Below are positions 12,345 through 13,988 of a stretch of DNA of 13,988 nt, in pieces. The position numbers and the translations under genes are program-made. The DNA is taken from NCBI GenBank assembly GCA_964532145.1, contig CAZHGM010000024.1, forward strand, positions 1 through 13,988. Direction: 5' to 3'. The notes beneath the pieces were generated by a model. The model saw only the letters and a program-made list of their open reading frames with translations. It did no database searches and was not told the origin of the DNA. Source of the DNA: JAPUDQ01 sp964532145. Its GTDB lineage: Bacteria > Patescibacteriota > Saccharimonadia > Saccharimonadales > Saccharimonadaceae. How positions within the stretch are numbered: position 1 is the stretch's first letter; every line of letters starts with the position of its first letter.

Positions 12345-12925
12345 CGAAGGTATACCTCGAGTTTTATGACGGGATTACTAATCAACTGTTTGTCGTCTCT
12401 TAATGGCACCATGTTTACGCCGGTTATCTGGATTTTCGTAATATTTTCTTCAATAGAACGTATAAATGTTAAGACGTTGCTGTATGGTGTGGCGTTGGCA
12501 AGTTGAAGAATTATTTCAGTGCGGTTCAACGTACTAATAGCTCCTGGGCCAGCCTGAGGTTTATCGCCTGGCTTGGGGCCAAAGTCGATCAACGTAATGT
12601 GAACGCCTGATTTATCTGCGTAGGATGAGAGGTCATTGATGACTTGATCTTGGAACGTATATGATTGGCTCTCAGCAACAATTTGAGCGGTTTTATGAAC
12701 GATGGGTTTGTTGCGCTCGAGTGCCGACTTGAGAGATTTTAATTTCAGGATTTCTTGCTCGGCAACAGCGGAATCAATTCGCGCATGATCAGTTTCGAGA
12801 GATTTAGCACTGAGAATTTGTTGCGCGATTACGCTTACGTAGCCGATGCCGATGATAGCGAGGATAATAACCAATATCATAAGGTAGGAAAAGAATCGGG
12901 CTGATTTCAGTGGCGGTACTTTCAT
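12341..12925 (-). CDS. pilO: PilO-like type IV pilus assembly protein
   Basis: 194 aa inner-membrane protein that would pair with PilN to link cytoplasmic PilM to the outer parts of the pilus machine. Short cytoplasmic N-terminus (MKVPPLKSARF), one helix at ~12-35, a coiled-coil stretch (~36-75, ILSAKSLETDHARIDSAVAEQEILKLKSLK), then a ferredoxin-like domain (~85-194) with LIDFGPKPGD and a terminal strand pair (ITGVNMVPLRDDKQLISNPVIKLEVYL). Its ATG overlaps the pilN stop as ATGA, and AGGGGA just upstream is a usable Shine-Dalgarno site. Identified by topology and gene order more than by motifs. Confidence 0.82.
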   Translation of the reverse strand: MKVPPLKSARFFSYLMILVIILAIIGIGYVSVIAQQILSAKSLETDHARIDSAVAEQEILKLKSLKSALERNKPIVHKTAQIVAESQSYTFQDQVINDLSSYADKSGVHITLIDFGPKPGDKPQAGPGAISTLNRTEIILQLANATPYSNVLTFIRSIEENITKIQITGVNMVPLRDDKQLISNPVIKLEVYLR

Positions 12926-13497
12926 AATTCCCCTGCCTTGTATGCGTTATTTATCTCTTTAATATCGATAACAGTAATGATCTGAGCGAGGTAAGGATAT
13001 TCTGGTGTTCCATCCCACTTAATAGCGCGAATTTTGGTATCTTTGAAATATGGCGTATTTTGCAGAGCGAGCTTTGCTTTATCGGCGTCAACGTTTGTTT
13101 TTGTCCTGATATCTATCATGATGGGCTTTGAAAGATCGGTAGCGGTAGTATTTAGATTGTCGAGCACAGTGTTGGCGGGAAGCTTTTTAGAAAAAATAAT
13201 CAATAAATTACTAAAGAAAAATTCATTTTTAAAAATTGTTTTTGCAGTTGCGAGGTTAGAGTTAAAAGTGTTTGCTTCTTTGATGACATCGGCATATTTT
13301 TGTTTTTCAGGTATATAGCGGGCAGCCTCTTGGCGATACGCTTCTGCCTGGCCGTTAAGAATCAAGTAGCCTATCCCGTAGCTTGCTGTCATAGCCACCC
13401 CAAGAGATAGCAGCATAATGATGATATGGCGTAGAACAATATTTCGCTTGGCCGCCCGGAGATCAGCTCTGGTTTCTTGATCAATTAGGTTTATCAT
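12922..13497 (-). CDS. pilN: PilN-like type IV pilus assembly protein
   Basis: 191 aa inner-membrane protein. The N-terminus MINLIDQETRADLRAAKRN matches the INLL/INLI motif by which PilN docks onto PilM in the cytoplasm. One helix follows at ~22-47, then a coiled-coil (RQEAARYIPEKQKYADVIKEANTFNSNLA), then a compact fold typical of PilN (FSNLLIIFSKKLPANTVLDNLNTT, LALQNTPYFKDTKIRAIKW). The start overlaps the pilM stop by four bases (ATGA) with GAGGAG eight bases before it. The coding sequence is clearly AT-rich around 13181-13300. Confidence 0.88.
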   Translation of the reverse strand: MINLIDQETRADLRAAKRNIVLRHIIIMLLSLGVAMTASYGIGYLILNGQAEAYRQEAARYIPEKQKYADVIKEANTFNSNLATAKTIFKNEFFFSNLLIIFSKKLPANTVLDNLNTTATDLSKPIMIDIRTKTNVDADKAKLALQNTPYFKDTKIRAIKWDGTPEYPYLAQIITVIDIKEINNAYKAGEL

Positions 13498-13988
13498 AAT
13501 TCAATCTCCTCAGACGTCGTACTGGCCAAGCCGATAACAGTGACATAACGCGGTCGAAATTGACGAGCTGGTTGAGGCAAATTGCCAAAAATAAGATTTT
13601 GCCATGGGCTGGCGACACGGGCAGGCATTACGAGGTTATCGGTGAAGTACTCACCGATCCCCGGAATGTCGCTGCCGCTGCCGACTATAATGACCTGTTC
13701 GATACGTGTCGAGGCGTCAAGCCGTTCGTTATAATAACGGATAATCCGGCGTATCTCGTTTATTATCTGTGTGAGCGCCGGATCCACTGCTTCGAGAATT
13801 TTCTTTTGTTTAGAACTGTGCGAGAGGCCGTGGAGCACTTTAAGTTGGTGGGCATTTTCAAGGCTGACATCCATTTTTTCGGCAATGGCGTAGGTGAGCG
13901 TGTTGCTGCCGACCTGCAGACTGGCCGTTGCGCGGATACGACCATTTAGAATTGCCAGGTCGGTATCTGCTGCACCAATATCAACGAT
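13494..13988 (-). CDS. pilM: PilM-like actin-fold pilus protein, 5' end cut by window
   Basis: Only the last 164 residues are present; the frame stays open to the window edge, and the internal ATG at 13874 is not the real start. PilM is an actin/FtsA-like cytoplasmic ATP-binding protein that recruits the pilus complex through PilN. Visible: VDIGAADTDLAILNGRIRAT (the phosphate-binding hairpin of the actin fold), then GSNTLTYAIAEKMDVSLENAHQLK (a typical PilM segment), then IIVGSGSDIPGIGEYF (the second nucleotide-binding loop, GxGSxxPG) and the C-terminal VASPWQNL. It leads a tight operon pilM-pilN-pilO with four-base overlaps. Confidence 0.9.
   Translation of the reverse strand: MVDIGAADTDLAILNGRIRATASLQVGSNTLTYAIAEKMDVSLENAHQLKVLHGLSHSSKQKKILEAVDPALTQIINEIRRIIRYYNERLDASTRIEQVIIVGSGSDIPGIGEYFTDNLVMPARVASPWQNLIFGNLPQPARQFRPRYVTVIGLASTTSEEIEL

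Noticed and set aside
13560..13949. 129-codon plus-strand ORF opposite pilM
   Set aside because: The minus frame carries clear actin-fold PilM motifs on both sides of the ORF and stays open to the window edge.
1..13988. CRISPR arrays, tRNA or rRNA genes, insertion sequences
   Set aside because: No regularly spaced direct repeats, no cloverleaf-like segments, no transposase motifs or terminal inverted repeats were seen; gaps between genes are all shorter than about 150 bases.

Overview
The window looks like a piece of a Patescibacteria (CPR) chromosome, most likely Candidatus Saccharibacteria (TM7). This is inference from gene content and style, not a database match. The signs are a ComEC without the usual C-terminal nuclease-like domain, a lamin-tail surface protein with Cys/NPxTNRC repeats, YebC, RuvC, RuvA and RuvB close together, RecA next to RecX, and a minimal type IV pilus operon (PilM, PilN, PilO). 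TGA is used as a normal stop in several genes (comEC, pilM, pilN, pilO), which argues against the code-25 lineages (Gracilibacteria, Absconditabacteria). No rRNA, tRNA, CRISPR array or insertion sequence was seen, and no gene-free gap exceeds about 150 bases.

Layout. 2-1369: 5'-truncated comEC (DNA uptake channel). 1384-2097: yebC. 2152-3963: secreted, membrane-anchored lamin-tail protein. 3981-5034: ruvC then ruvA. 5034-5486: small two-helix membrane protein coupled to ruvA. 5537-6753: two unrelated Nudix hydrolases. 6743-7750: ruvB, overlapping the second Nudix gene. 7759-8541: bacterial PH-domain membrane protein. 8594-8989 (minus): type IV pseudopilin. 9155-10186: recA. 10216-10803: AT-rich peptidase S51-like gene. 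10790-11491: recX. 11454-13988 (minus): pilus operon read right to left, pilM (partial), pilN, pilO, a 102-aa one-helix protein and a PRC-barrel protein whose 3' end overlaps recX tail to tail.

Function. The window joins machinery for taking up DNA (ComEC, pilus parts, pseudopilin) with machinery for recombining it (RecA, RecX, RuvA, RuvB, RuvC). That would suit a small-genome organism that depends on natural transformation and on surface contact with a host.

Gene expression. At least seven genes lack a ribosome binding site and instead have a TATAAT-like -10 element only 6-10 bases before the start codon, as expected for leaderless mRNAs. At two junctions the upstream gene's stop codon lies inside the next gene's TATAAT box; at two others it directly abuts an extended -10. 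Genes inside operons, and recA, have good Shine-Dalgarno sites instead. Other features worth attention are a perfect 19-bp palindrome before the first Nudix gene, a possible short leader ORF before recA, and 28-bp heptamer arrays on either side of the S51-like gene, one of them inside the recX reading frame.
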